Assembly: GCA_052168355.1 (NCBI GenBank)
Contig: JBQLZQ010000084.1
Span: 73,410-137,409, forward strand
Origin: JBQLZQ01 sp052168355
GTDB taxonomy: Bacteria; Pseudomonadota; Alphaproteobacteria; DSM-16000; Inquilinaceae
DNA: 64,000 nucleotides
Direction: 5' to 3'
How positions within the stretch are numbered: the first letter of the stretch is position 1; each line of letters starts with the position of its first letter. A model generated the notes under the pieces. The model had not been told where the DNA came from and made no database searches. It saw nothing but the letters and a program-made list of their open reading frames with translations. Positions 35,295 to 43,375 of the stretch are shown here, one piece after another. The translations under genes and the position numbers were made by a program.

Positions 35295-35478
35295 AGCTCC
35301 GTGACAAAGGCATCTGGATTATTCGTCACCATCAAACGGCGCCCGCTTCGTCTATGGTGACTTGTCATCGACTGCGAAAGTCAGGCTGCCTCAGGAGGAC
35401 AGCGGTTTCGTGCGATTACAGAACACGGCGAGTCAGGTTCAGATTTCCGTGTGCCTGACCGGGGCTCCCGCCTGAGCG

Positions 35479-35736
35479 TCAGCACCACATCGCCTTCACC
35501 GGGCTGGCAAACGCAATGAGTTCGCCAGCGACAGGGGACCGGTTTGGCCCGCCCCCGAGCAGGGTGACGGAAGCGGCAAGAATGACAGCGGCGCAGGCAA
35601 CTCCCGAACGTCTGCGCCGTGACCGCCTTTGCGCGTCCGACATCGTAGCGAGCCACGTTTCATGCAGCGACGGCGCCGGCACGCGGAATCGTTCCTCGCA
35701 GTCGTGGACGCTTGTCAGAAGCCCTTCGTGGATCAT
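35479..35736 (-). CDS. Small single-pass membrane protein
   Basis: 85 aa. Its ATG overlaps the stop of the cytochrome b561 gene (ATGA at 35733-35736), supporting reality. A basic stretch (RRSRRRR) precedes one hydrophobic segment (about residues 46-64), and the product ends in a cysteine. No family is recognised. By position it may be an accessory of cytochrome b561 or the cyclase. Confidence 0.65.
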   Translation of the reverse strand: MIHEGLLTSVHDCEERFRVPAPSLHETWLATMSDAQRRSRRRRSGVACAAVILAASVTLLGGGPNRSPVAGELIAFASPVKAMWC

Positions 35737-36359
35737 TTTACGTCCTCCTCCACCGGCCGGTCCTTCCAGACCGCGATGCGTGGCAGGAGATCGATGCGGT
35801 CTTTCAGTCTATGTTTGACGACGGCGGCGACGTGTACGGTGACGAGCGCCAGGAGGCCGTAGACGAGCCAGGCATGGATGGTGCTGGTGAGCGGATCGAG
35901 TGTCACGCCGAAGAGCTGTTCGCGGATCGGAAAGACTTGAGGCATCGCCACGCCGAACCAGACGACGCCGTGCCCGCCGAAATCCGTCAGGGCCCAACCC
36001 GTCGTGACCCCCAGCGCGATGAGAGCATAGAGCCCCCAATGACCGGCCTTTGCGGCGCGCCGCTCGGCTGTCGGAAGATGGCTCGGCAGGTCCGGGTGCC
36101 GCGTCAGAAGCCGCGCGCTCAGCCGGGCCACGAGCAGGACGATCAGGGTGACGCCGACGGATTTGTGCAGGTCGTAGAGGTATTCCTGCGCCGGCGAATC
36201 ATGGGGCATGAGATTGCGCATGAAGTAGCCCGACGCCCACATGAAGACGAAGCCGGCGGCCATCAGCCAGTGCAGCCATCGCACGACCACATGGTAGCGC
36301 GCGTCTGCGGTGTTACCCTCGGACGCATTGTGCTCGACAGGTCTGCTCAGATCGGTCAT
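35733..36359 (-). CDS. Cytochrome b561 family protein
   Basis: 208 aa with four membrane helices. Heme-ligand-type histidines are in VVRWLHWLMAAGF (helix 1), LYDLHKSVGV (helix 2), and STIHAWLVY and VTVHVAAVVKHRL (helix 4 region). Bacterial b561 proteins shuttle electrons between the quinone pool and periplasmic or soluble partners. It lies between the interrupted FGE-like gene and the small membrane protein, with tight spacing on both sides. Confidence 0.9.
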   Translation of the reverse strand: MTDLSRPVEHNASEGNTADARYHVVVRWLHWLMAAGFVFMWASGYFMRNLMPHDSPAQEYLYDLHKSVGVTLIVLLVARLSARLLTRHPDLPSHLPTAERRAAKAGHWGLYALIALGVTTGWALTDFGGHGVVWFGVAMPQVFPIREQLFGVTLDPLTSTIHAWLVYGLLALVTVHVAAVVKHRLKDRIDLLPRIAVWKDRPVEEDVK

Positions 36360-36398
36360 GCCGTGTTCCCTTTGCGGTGGTGGTCAGCGCAATCCGGA

Positions 36399-37391
36399 TC
36401 ATGCGGGCGCCGCGGCGCAGCGAAAGCCGATGTGGCGGTGGCCGCGCTCCGGCGCGTTCGAGAAGCCGTTCCGGTGGGTTGCCGTGAGCGCCGCAGGCTC
36501 GGCGTCATAGATGTAGTCGCCGCCCCTGGTGACCCGCTCGCCGGACCGGTCCGGTGCTTCGCGCCCGTCGTTTGCGTCGTAGGGGTAGGGACGCATCAGG
36601 CTGGAGGTTCATTCGGCGAGCGATCCGCTCATATCGAGGGCGCCGGACGGCGATGCGCCTGCGGGGCGCTCGCCGACGGTGCCCGTCACCCCAGTCTGTC
36701 CCGATACGAAGACGCGCGTTCGGTCAGGGGGCGTGTCGCCCCAGGGATAGAGGCTGCCGTCGTCGCCTCGGGCAGCGGCTTCCCATTCCGCTTCTGTCGG
36801 CAGCCTTGCGCCCCGCCACGCGCAGTAGGCGCGGGCGCCGGCCCAGGTCGTTTCGGTCACGGGATGGTTTTCGTAACCGCGGCTCGGCATGAACGCGCCG
36901 TTCTCGTAGCCGATGCGCGCCTGATCGTCGTCGAGGGCGATGATGGGATAGAGGCCGCTTCCCTCCCGAACTTCCATGAGCAGCGCGGCATGCTTTCGAG
37001 AGAGCCCGCGCGGCGACGCTTCGCCGGCTCCGAATGGCTCTGAAACGGGAATGGCCAGCGCGTTCAGATACTCGGCGAAGGCGGCGTTGGTCACCTCGGT
37101 GCGGTCGATCCTGAAAGCCCGCAAGTCCACCGAATGGGCCGGCCGTTCGATGCCCGGACCGTCGTCGCGCCCAAGCGTGTAGGACCCGGCCCGTATGGTG
37201 AGCATGGACGCCTGACCCCGCGCCGAGTGCGGGGCGCTCTGTGGTGTGAAGGGCGCCGAATCGAGCGCGGTGTAGTCAGGCGGCGTCTGCCCTTGCCGGG
37301 CTTCGATCGGACCGATAGCGGCGACGGTTGCGATCGCGCTGACGACGGTGAGGCCCATAACCGTCAAGGCCGGAAAGGATCGTCGAGACAT
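36399..37391 (-). pseudogene. SUMF1/FGE-sulfatase-domain protein interrupted by an in-frame TGA
   Basis: Starts at the ATG at 37391 with GGAGGT six bases upstream. A signal peptide (SFPALTVMGLTVVSAIATVA) is followed by a formylglycine-generating-enzyme-like domain (RIDRTEVTNAAF, RGARLPTEAEWEAAARG, YPWGDTPP). The frame stops at TGA 36609-36611 right after DMSGSLAE, where the family has tryptophan (GNVWEW-type). The same frame continues without a stop to 36399 and encodes the expected end (ERVTRGGDYIYD, HIGFRCAAAP). TGG to TGA is one base change. A sequencing error, pseudogene or TGA read-through are the options. Confidence 0.8.
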
Positions 37392-37482
37392 GCGTGACCT
37401 CCAGTCCTCGCGCCATGATGCACCCTGCTTGCCAAAGCAGGAGAAAGCCGCGATGAACGTAATATGGCAATGCATATATCCG

Positions 37483-37506
37483 GTTACAACGACTATCGTG
37501 TATAAC
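37483..37506. promoter_or_regulatory. Operator-like inverted repeat upstream of the MarR gene
   Basis: GTTACAACGA and the imperfect inverted copy TCGTGTATAAC (one-base indel) lie seven bases before the MarR start, between it and the divergent FGE-like gene. The position and size suit MarR autoregulation of both directions. The assignment is inferred. Confidence 0.55.
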
Positions 37507-37512
37507 AACTAC

Positions 37513-38010
37513 ATGAAGGTGATGATGGGCCGCGAATCGCCGAGAAAATTCCAGACTCCGGATCTCGTCGTCACGGAAACCGGGAAGTACGTGCCCGAGC
37601 AGCAGGCCTATCTAAATCTGATCCGGACGGCCGAGGTGCTCAGTCAGCGGGTGGGCGACCTGATGTCGGGCTACGGCATCTCCGGAAAGCAATACAACGT
37701 GCTTCGCTCCATCCGACGCGGCGGCGACGAAGGGCTGAGCATCTCGCAAATCAGCGAGCAGATGACGGATCCGCGGGCGGACGTGACCCGGTTGCTGGAC
37801 CGGTTGGTGCGGGACGGGCTCGTTGACCGCCAGCCCGACGAGGCGGACAGGCGGGTCGTTCGGACTTACCTGACCCAAGCAGGTTCAAACCTGCTCAAAG
37901 CCATCGATGAGCCGCTCCTTGAGACGCATCGCGATCAATTCGCCCATCTGTCCAAGCCCGAGATCGAGCAACTCACCAACCTCCTGAGAAAAGCACGCGG
38001 CGAAGCATAG
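37513..38010 (+). CDS. MarR family transcriptional regulator
   Basis: 165 aa from the ATG at 37513 (ATG 37522 is an alternative). The winged helix is seen as ISGKQYNVLRSIRR, LSISQISEQM, DVTRLLDRLVRDGLVDRQPDEADRRVV. It is divergent from the FGE-like/cytochrome b561/cyclase operon, with a palindrome in the shared region, so it probably regulates that operon. Ligand is unknown; no redox cysteine is present. Confidence 0.9.
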   Translation: MKVMMGRESPRKFQTPDLVVTETGKYVPEQQAYLNLIRTAEVLSQRVGDLMSGYGISGKQYNVLRSIRRGGDEGLSISQISEQMTDPRADVTRLLDRLVRDGLVDRQPDEADRRVVRTYLTQAGSNLLKAIDEPLLETHRDQFAHLSKPEIEQLTNLLRKARGEA

Positions 38011-38045
38011 CGTCGGCTTCCCAAGAGGTCAGCGCCACCGGCGCC

Positions 38046-38190
38046 GATCAACGGCTCGGTATCAGGGAGGTGGACGACGGCATTTGGCTGATCAGCTTCA
38101 TGCATTATGATCTGGGATATATCGACCTGGAGCAAAAACATTGCAAACCATCGACACCCTGTTCGGCTCGAGGGTGTCACCCATGTCTTA
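38046..38190 (+). pseudogene. Remnant of an IS transposase C-terminus (IS481-like)
   Basis: The translation REVDDGIWLISFMHYDLGYID resembles the C-terminus of IS481-type integrase-core transposases. A one-base frameshift at the A-run around 38134-38138 (CAAAAACA) is needed to continue into TLQTIDTLFGSRVSPMS and the stop TAG at 38188-38190. Only the last roughly 50 codons remain, directly after the MarR gene. No complete element or other end was found in this window. Confidence 0.6.
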
Positions 38191-38213
38191 GGTACAAGCT
38201 GTCACCCATGTCT
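38175..38213. repeat. Direct repeat at the end of the IS remnant
   Basis: TGTCACCCATGTCT occurs at 38175-38188 and again at 38200-38213, 25 bases apart. This doubled motif is typical of the terminal region of IS481-like elements and marks the right end of the remnant. Confidence 0.6.
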
Positions 38214-38284
38214 CCGGTATGGACCCCCGGCGGCGATGGCGGGCCACGCGCGATGAAAACACGAACTATTCCTTCGCTATAGCA

Positions 38285-38659
38285 CTACGCTGAGGTCGTG
38301 AGCAGCGCGTGCTCCAATCCCCATTCTCGAAGCGCCATGATGATGGTTCGCAGGCTCTCGCCCTTGGGCGTCAGGCTGTATTCAACCTTGGGCGGCACCA
38401 CCGGGAACACCTCGCGGTGGATGAGACCGTCGGCTTCGAGTTCGCGCAGCTGCTTCGTCAGCATACGTTGTGTGACGTCGCCCATCTGGCGCTTGAGCTC
38501 GTTGAAGCGGATCGGTCCGTCCATCAGGTGGTAGAGGGCGAGCCCCTTCCACTTGCCGCCGATTAGCTCCAGAGCCGCCTCGACCGGGCAGCCCTCGCTG
38601 CAATCATAGCTGTCATAACGCTGCCGTCGGTCGACATCGGTGGTATCGAGCGCGACCAT
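38285..38659 (-). CDS. HxlR family transcriptional regulator
   Basis: 124 aa winged helix: CPVEAALELIGGKWKGLAL, RFNELKRQMGDVTQRMLTKQLRELEADGL and KVEYSLTPKGESL are the family pattern. Two cysteines near the start, C20 and C24 (CSEGCP), match the redox-active cysteine position of YodB/QorR-like quinone and aldehyde sensors. It is divergent from a quinol-monooxygenase-like gene and precedes a quinone-oxidoreductase-like gene, its likely targets. Confidence 0.92.
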   Translation of the reverse strand: MVALDTTDVDRRQRYDSYDCSEGCPVEAALELIGGKWKGLALYHLMDGPIRFNELKRQMGDVTQRMLTKQLRELEADGLIHREVFPVVPPKVEYSLTPKGESLRTIIMALREWGLEHALLTTSA

Positions 38660-38771
38660 TTTACGGTATCCTTTTCGTGCCTACATGCCCGAAACGTGCG
38701 TACTTGTCCTTCTCGAACGTATAGGCCAACTGTCCTTTCCGACGCAATCATCATCGGAAAGGACACGGGAT

Positions 38772-39059
38772 ATGACCCTCACGGTCGTCGCGAATATTCA
38801 CGCCAAGCCGGGTCGCGAGGCGACGGTCCGGACGGAGCTCGAGAAGCTCGTCTCACCCACGAGAGCCGAACGGGGCTGCCTGCAGTACGATCTGCATCAG
38901 GATCATTCGGCTCCCACGCATTTCATGTTCTACGAGACCTGGGAGAGCCGGGAGCTTTGGCAGGCGCATATGAACGCGCCGCATACCGCGGCTTACATGG
39001 AAGCGACCGATGGCGCGGTCGACCGGTTCGTTCTCAACGAGATGGAGCGTCTGGCGTGA
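38772..39059 (+). CDS. Antibiotic biosynthesis monooxygenase family protein (YgiN-like)
   Basis: 95 aa from the ATG at 38772, with GGAAAGGACA upstream. The ABM fold is seen as VVANIHAKPGREATVRTELEKLV, RGCLQYDLHQD, HFMFYETWESRELWQAH. Family members include quinol monooxygenases and heme-degrading enzymes. Divergence from an HxlR regulator suggests quinone-responsive control. Catalytic role is inferred. Confidence 0.88.
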   Translation: MTLTVVANIHAKPGREATVRTELEKLVSPTRAERGCLQYDLHQDHSAPTHFMFYETWESRELWQAHMNAPHTAAYMEATDGAVDRFVLNEMERLA

Positions 39060-39358
39060 GCTCGACCCGGCCGTTCTTCAATCCGTGCACGGGCCGGAGG
39101 GAGACGCTCCGAGACGTCGGGCGACACGGTCGGCACGAACGCGTGTTCGCGCTCGCGCAATCCTCCGCGCGTCTCGTTCGCCGCCGCTGCACGTCGCACG
39201 GAGCCGGCGAGCCCGTCACCGTGGAGTGCAGCCGTTCCGGACGGCCGAGACGCCCCGCATGACGCTCGGATCGGCTCCGGCCGATCTTGCGGCAACCGGC
39301 AGAAATCGGGCACGGCCGCGCCACCCGAGGCGACCGGCGTCCCGACAGGAGACCCTTC

Positions 39359-40366
39359 ATGAAAGCCATCGGTTACACCAAATCCCTGCCCATCGGCGAC
39401 GAAGGCGCGCTACGGGCCTTCGATCTGCCCGATCCCGAGCCGGGTCCGCGCGACCTTCTCGTCGACGTGCGGGCCGTTTCGGTCAACCCCGTCGACGTCA
39501 AGGTGCGCGCTCGCGTGGACCCCGGCGGCGAGAAGAAGGTCCTCGGCTGGGACGCCTCGGGCAGGGTGCGCGCGGTCGGTGCCGAGGTGACGCTCTTCGA
39601 GCCCGGCGACGAGGTCTATTACGCCGGGGCGATCGACCGTCCGGGGACCAACAGCGAACTTCACGTCGTCGATGAGCGGATCGTCGGGAGGAAGCCCAAG
39701 AGCCTGTCTCATGCGAAGGCAGCAGCGCTGCCGCTGACGACGATCACCGCATGGGAACTGATCTTCGATCGCTTCGGCATCCAGGAGGGGGGTGGAGACG
39801 GCGACACGCTGCTGGCGGTCGGTGGTGCGGGCGGTGTCGGCTCGATCCTGATCCAGCTTGCGCGTGAACTGACCGCACTGACCGTGGTCGCGACCGCCTC
39901 GCGGCCCGAAACCCGTGCCTGGGTCGAGGCCATGGGGGCCCATCACGTCATCGACCATCGGGGCGACATGCCCGCGCAAATGGAAGCGCTCGGCCTGACA
40001 CCGCGCTATGTCGCCGGTCTCACGGGCACGGAACGACACTTTTCGGCGATCGCCGAGATGCTGGCACCCCAGGGCAGGTTCGGCTTGGTCGACGACCCCG
40101 ATCCCAAGGCGGTCGACGTGATGCTGTTCAAGCAGAAGGCGATCTCGCTGCATTGGGAGTTCATGTTCACCCGCTCGCTCTTCGAAACACACGACATGAT
40201 CGAACAGCATCGCCTGCTCTCCCGCGTCGCCGATCTGGTCGACGAAGGGCGGATTCGGACGACCGCAAACCACGAAGGGGGTGCGATGACACCCGACAGT
40301 CTGCGCGCGGCGCATCGGCTGCAGGAAAGCGGTGCTGCCATCGGCAAGACGACCCTGACCTGGTGA
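39359..40366 (+). CDS. Zinc-type alcohol dehydrogenase family protein, quinone-oxidoreductase-like
   Basis: 335 aa from the ATG at 39359, after an AGGAGA site. It is MDR-type with GWDASGRV, the NADP motif VGGAGGVGSILIQLA and no zinc-ligand lobe, as in zeta-crystallin-like quinone reductases. It starts 300 bases after the monooxygenase gene on the same strand; the HxlR regulator may control both. Nothing was recognised in the 300-base gap. Possible alternatives are 2-alkenal or enoyl reductases. Confidence 0.88.
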   Translation: MKAIGYTKSLPIGDEGALRAFDLPDPEPGPRDLLVDVRAVSVNPVDVKVRARVDPGGEKKVLGWDASGRVRAVGAEVTLFEPGDEVYYAGAIDRPGTNSELHVVDERIVGRKPKSLSHAKAAALPLTTITAWELIFDRFGIQEGGGDGDTLLAVGGAGGVGSILIQLARELTALTVVATASRPETRAWVEAMGAHHVIDHRGDMPAQMEALGLTPRYVAGLTGTERHFSAIAEMLAPQGRFGLVDDPDPKAVDVMLFKQKAISLHWEFMFTRSLFETHDMIEQHRLLSRVADLVDEGRIRTTANHEGGAMTPDSLRAAHRLQESGAAIGKTTLTW

Positions 40367-40678
40367 AAGGCCCGGTCACGAGTTAGCGGCTCGCTCGAAC
40401 CACCATCGCGGCTTTGGGGGGAGTCGTCCTTGCAAGCCCTGCCTCGGCGGAGCCGTTCGCGCCTTGCGATTACGGGTGCCTTGATGAGGCGAAGGCCCAG
40501 GCTTCTCTGTTAGATGCCGGCTACAGTCCGATCGAAGAGGTGCCGTTGCTCCGCCGCATGGAACATCATTCTCCACGACGGCGCATCTGTCGTGAAGCAG
40601 CGCCACCTTCCGAAAGCGAGCGTCTCTGCTGTAGCTCCAAGCTTGTTTTATGTGTGTATCATGCATATATCTAGCTGC
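40367..40678. other. Intergenic region with a possible small exported ORF
   Basis: About 310 bases. A frame from a TTG at 40414 encodes a signal-peptide-like start (GGVVLASPASAEPFAP) and a short tail with PCDYGCLDEAKAQA, but there is no clear ribosome binding site and the end is low-quality. It could be a small periplasmic protein or a decayed gene. The rest holds the MarR promoter. Confidence 0.35.
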
Positions 40679-41203
40679 ATGAACGACGAACGCACCGCCA
40701 ACCTGCTCGGCGCGCTGGCTTTGGCGCTGACCGACCGCATGACCGAAGAAGCTGAGACCCGCGCCGAGCATGGCGCTGCCGCGCCCGCGGCGCTCGTGAG
40801 CGTCGGCGCCGATCCGGGTCTTTCCGTCGGCGCGCTAGCGCAGGTCATCGGCATCACCCATTCGGCCACGGTGCGGCTTGTGGATCGCCTGGCCGGCGAC
40901 GGCCTTATGGAGCGGCGCGCCGGCGTGGACGGACGCTCCGTCGGTCTCCGTCTCACACGCCGCGGCGCCGCCCGGCGGCGCGCCATCCTGAGCAGCAGGC
41001 GCCAGGTTCTCTCTGAGGCACTTGCAGCCCTGCCGGAAGACGGTCACGCCGTACTGACGCCGCTGATCGAAACCTTGCTTGCCGCGATGACCAAGGACCG
41101 CCGGCAGGCCGACCACATCTGCCGGCTGTGCGATGAGGATGTGTGCCCCGAGGCGACCTGCCCCGTCGAATGCGCGGCCCTGCGCGCCGGGGCCGCGTCA
41201 TGA
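40679..41203 (+). CDS. MarR family regulator with cysteine-rich C-terminal tail
   Basis: 174 aa. The winged-helix part has GLSVGALAQVIGITHSATVRLVDRLAGDGLMERR and SVGLRLTRRG. The last 25 residues contain five cysteines (HICRLCDEDVC, TCPVEC), an unusual metal- or redox-binding possibility. The ATG at 40679 was chosen since the upstream frame includes low-quality sequence. Its stop overlaps the next ATG (ATGA at 41200-41203), so it is cotranscribed with the EamA gene. Confidence 0.88.
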   Translation: MNDERTANLLGALALALTDRMTEEAETRAEHGAAAPAALVSVGADPGLSVGALAQVIGITHSATVRLVDRLAGDGLMERRAGVDGRSVGLRLTRRGAARRRAILSSRRQVLSEALAALPEDGHAVLTPLIETLLAAMTKDRRQADHICRLCDEDVCPEATCPVECAALRAGAAS

Positions 41204-42144
41204 TCGGCATCCCGGGTCCAGTTGAACCGACCCTAAGCGTGGCGCGCGCCCGTCCCGGGCATGGCCTCGCCATTCTGGCCGCCATCCTGTCGGCCGCCTG
41301 CTGGGGATCGGCGACCGTCATGAGCAAGGGTGTGCTCGCCCACGTGCCGCCGATGACGCTGCTTACGATCCAGTTGACCGCCTCCATCACCGTGCTCTGG
41401 CTGGCCGTTCTGGCCTTGCGGTTTCGCGTGCGGCTGGACCGCCCCACGCGCCGGGCGAGCCTCTCCGGCTTGCTGGAACCGGGGGTGGCCTACACGTTCG
41501 GCATTGTCGGGCTGGCGCTGACCACGGCGAGCAATGCGGCGCTTATCGGGGCGGCCGAACCCTTGCTGATACTGCTGCTGGCCTGGATGCTCCTAAATGA
41601 ACGGATCGGACCGATGATGCTTGGCCTCGCCGCCATGGCCACGCTCGGCATCGTCCTCGTGATCGTGCCGGATGCGAACGCGTTTTCCGGGCAAGGCTCG
41701 CTTGCCGGCGATGCGCTCGTCCTAGCAGGGACACTCTTCGCAGCGCTCTACGTTATCGCGACGCGGCGGCTGGTGGGCAAGATGGACCCGCTGCCGCTGT
41801 CGGCTTTGCAGCAGAGCGTCGGGCTTTTGTGGACACTCGGCGTCCTTACCGCCGCGCTTGTGCTCGGGATCTCGGCATTAGGGCTCGATGGCGTCCCGTT
41901 GCCGGTTCTGCTTCTTGCCGCGGCCTCCGGCGTGATCCAGTACGCGCTGGCTTTCTGGCTCTACCTGTTCGCTTTGCAGAGCCTGCCCGCCAATGTCGCT
42001 GGCTTCTGCTTGACCCTCATTCCAGTCTTCGGCATCGCCGCCGCGTTCGCTTTTCTGGGCGAGGCGCTGAACGGACCGCAGTGGCTCGGCGCCGTACTCA
42101 TCATTGTTTCTGTGGCGGTCGTGTCGCGCCTGCCAAAGAAATGA
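41200..42144 (+). CDS. EamA/DMT family permease
   Basis: 314 aa with ten membrane helices in two EamA repeats (for example AILAAILSAACWGSATVMSK at the start and VAGFCLTLIPVFGIAAAFAFL near the end). Drug/metabolite transporters of this type export amino acids, metabolites or drugs. It is translationally coupled to the MarR gene that presumably controls it. Confidence 0.92.
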   Translation: MIGIPGPVEPTLSVARARPGHGLAILAAILSAACWGSATVMSKGVLAHVPPMTLLTIQLTASITVLWLAVLALRFRVRLDRPTRRASLSGLLEPGVAYTFGIVGLALTTASNAALIGAAEPLLILLLAWMLLNERIGPMMLGLAAMATLGIVLVIVPDANAFSGQGSLAGDALVLAGTLFAALYVIATRRLVGKMDPLPLSALQQSVGLLWTLGVLTAALVLGISALGLDGVPLPVLLLAAASGVIQYALAFWLYLFALQSLPANVAGFCLTLIPVFGIAAAFAFLGEALNGPQWLGAVLIIVSVAVVSRLPKK

Positions 42145-42171
42145 TGGTTCGCCTATTTGCATGGAGCTCTG

Positions 42172-43065
42172 ATGGACCTGCGACGCCTCCGCATCTTTCT
42201 AGCTGTCGCCGATGAGTTGAGCTTTCGGCGGGCGGCTGCGCTGATGGGCATAGGTCAGCCGATCGTTTCTCGTCAGATGGCAGCGCTCGAAGAGGAACTC
42301 GGCGTCACCCTGTTCGAACGCAAGAGCACAGGCGCGCGACTGACCGAAGCTGGCCGAGTTTTCTTGGCCGATGCGCGCAGGATAGTCGCCGACGTGGATC
42401 GCGCGCAGGAGGCGGTCACATCGGTTGCATATGGAAAGGCCGGTCGTTTGCGCCTCGCAGTGTGTGAAGACGCCACAACGCCGACATTCGCTGCAATACT
42501 CGCAGCGCACCGGGAGCGCTGTTCCGCGATCATCTTGGAGCTGTTCGAGCTGCCAAGCGCGATGCAGCCCGCCGCCATCCGTCGCGGCGAGATTGATGCT
42601 GGTCTGCTGCTTCCGCCGGTGCAGGATCAGGGGATTCAATTGGACGAGGTCTGGCGAGACGACTGGTTCGTCGCGATGCCGTCGGATCACCGTCTAACGG
42701 AGCTGGAGGTCGTTCCGCTCGGCGCTCTATGTGGCGAACGATTCATCACGGCACATCCCAAATTCGGTCCCGGTTGCCATGCACAGAGTGAAGCCATGTT
42801 CCACGCGGCGGGAATCAAACCGCGCATTGTCGCACGGGCGTTCCGTAGGCTTACAATGGCCATTCTTGTGCGATCTGGCGCCGGCGTCACGCTCGTTCCC
42901 GGCGCATTCACCAGCACCAATATGGACGGCATTGTGATGCGACCACTGTCGGCTGGTGAACAACACATGTCCGTCGCCGCCGCCTATCCCAAGGGTGACT
43001 TGCAGGGTGTTGTCGCACAGTTCCTGAAAATCGCGCGTGCAACAGCGTCAGCTATCGGCATGTAG
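42172..43065 (+). CDS. LysR family transcriptional regulator
   Basis: 297 aa from the ATG at 42172. The helix-turn-helix MDLRRLRIFLAVADELSFRRAAALMGIGQPIVS is classic; a LysR substrate-binding domain follows. It is on the same strand 27 bases after the EamA gene and convergent with DUF2274 of the conjugation cluster. It could be part of the accessory module or of the mobile element; target unknown. Confidence 0.92.
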   Translation: MDLRRLRIFLAVADELSFRRAAALMGIGQPIVSRQMAALEEELGVTLFERKSTGARLTEAGRVFLADARRIVADVDRAQEAVTSVAYGKAGRLRLAVCEDATTPTFAAILAAHRERCSAIILELFELPSAMQPAAIRRGEIDAGLLLPPVQDQGIQLDEVWRDDWFVAMPSDHRLTELEVVPLGALCGERFITAHPKFGPGCHAQSEAMFHAAGIKPRIVARAFRRLTMAILVRSGAGVTLVPGAFTSTNMDGIVMRPLSAGEQHMSVAAAYPKGDLQGVVAQFLKIARATASAIGM

Positions 43066-43111
43066 TTGAACGCTCTCTAGAAGCGAGGCAGCGCAGACCC
43101 TGCTCATGCCC

Positions 43112-43372
43112 TCAGGCGCTTTGTGAGCCTGACCCGGGTCCACGCGAAGAAGGCGGCCGCTTCTCTTTCCGAAGCTTCGCAAAGCCCCGATCTGTCGCCA
43201 TAAACCGCGCCAGCATGGGCGCGATCAGCTTAGCGGGCTCATGCGTCTGACCCGTCTCACGCGCGAGCGCTTCGGCGTAGGCGGTAAGGTCGCGATGAAC
43301 ATCGGCCGGTAGCTCCAATGGGATCTTAACCGGCTTGTCGTCGGGGATCGCCCCAAGCTTCAGTTTGGTCAT
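43112..43372 (-). CDS. DUF2274 family protein
   Basis: 86 aa. LKLGAIPDDKPVKIPLELPADVHRDL and PAKLIAPMLARFMATDRGF are the DUF2274 pattern. The gene is regularly found directly after trbI in proteobacterial Trb conjugation clusters, as here with three bases between. The segment resembles a ribbon-helix-helix protein, so a DNA-binding role is possible. Function is not established. Confidence 0.9.
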   Translation of the reverse strand: MTKLKLGAIPDDKPVKIPLELPADVHRDLTAYAEALARETGQTHEPAKLIAPMLARFMATDRGFAKLRKEKRPPSSRGPGSGSQSA

Positions 43373-43375
43373 AGT

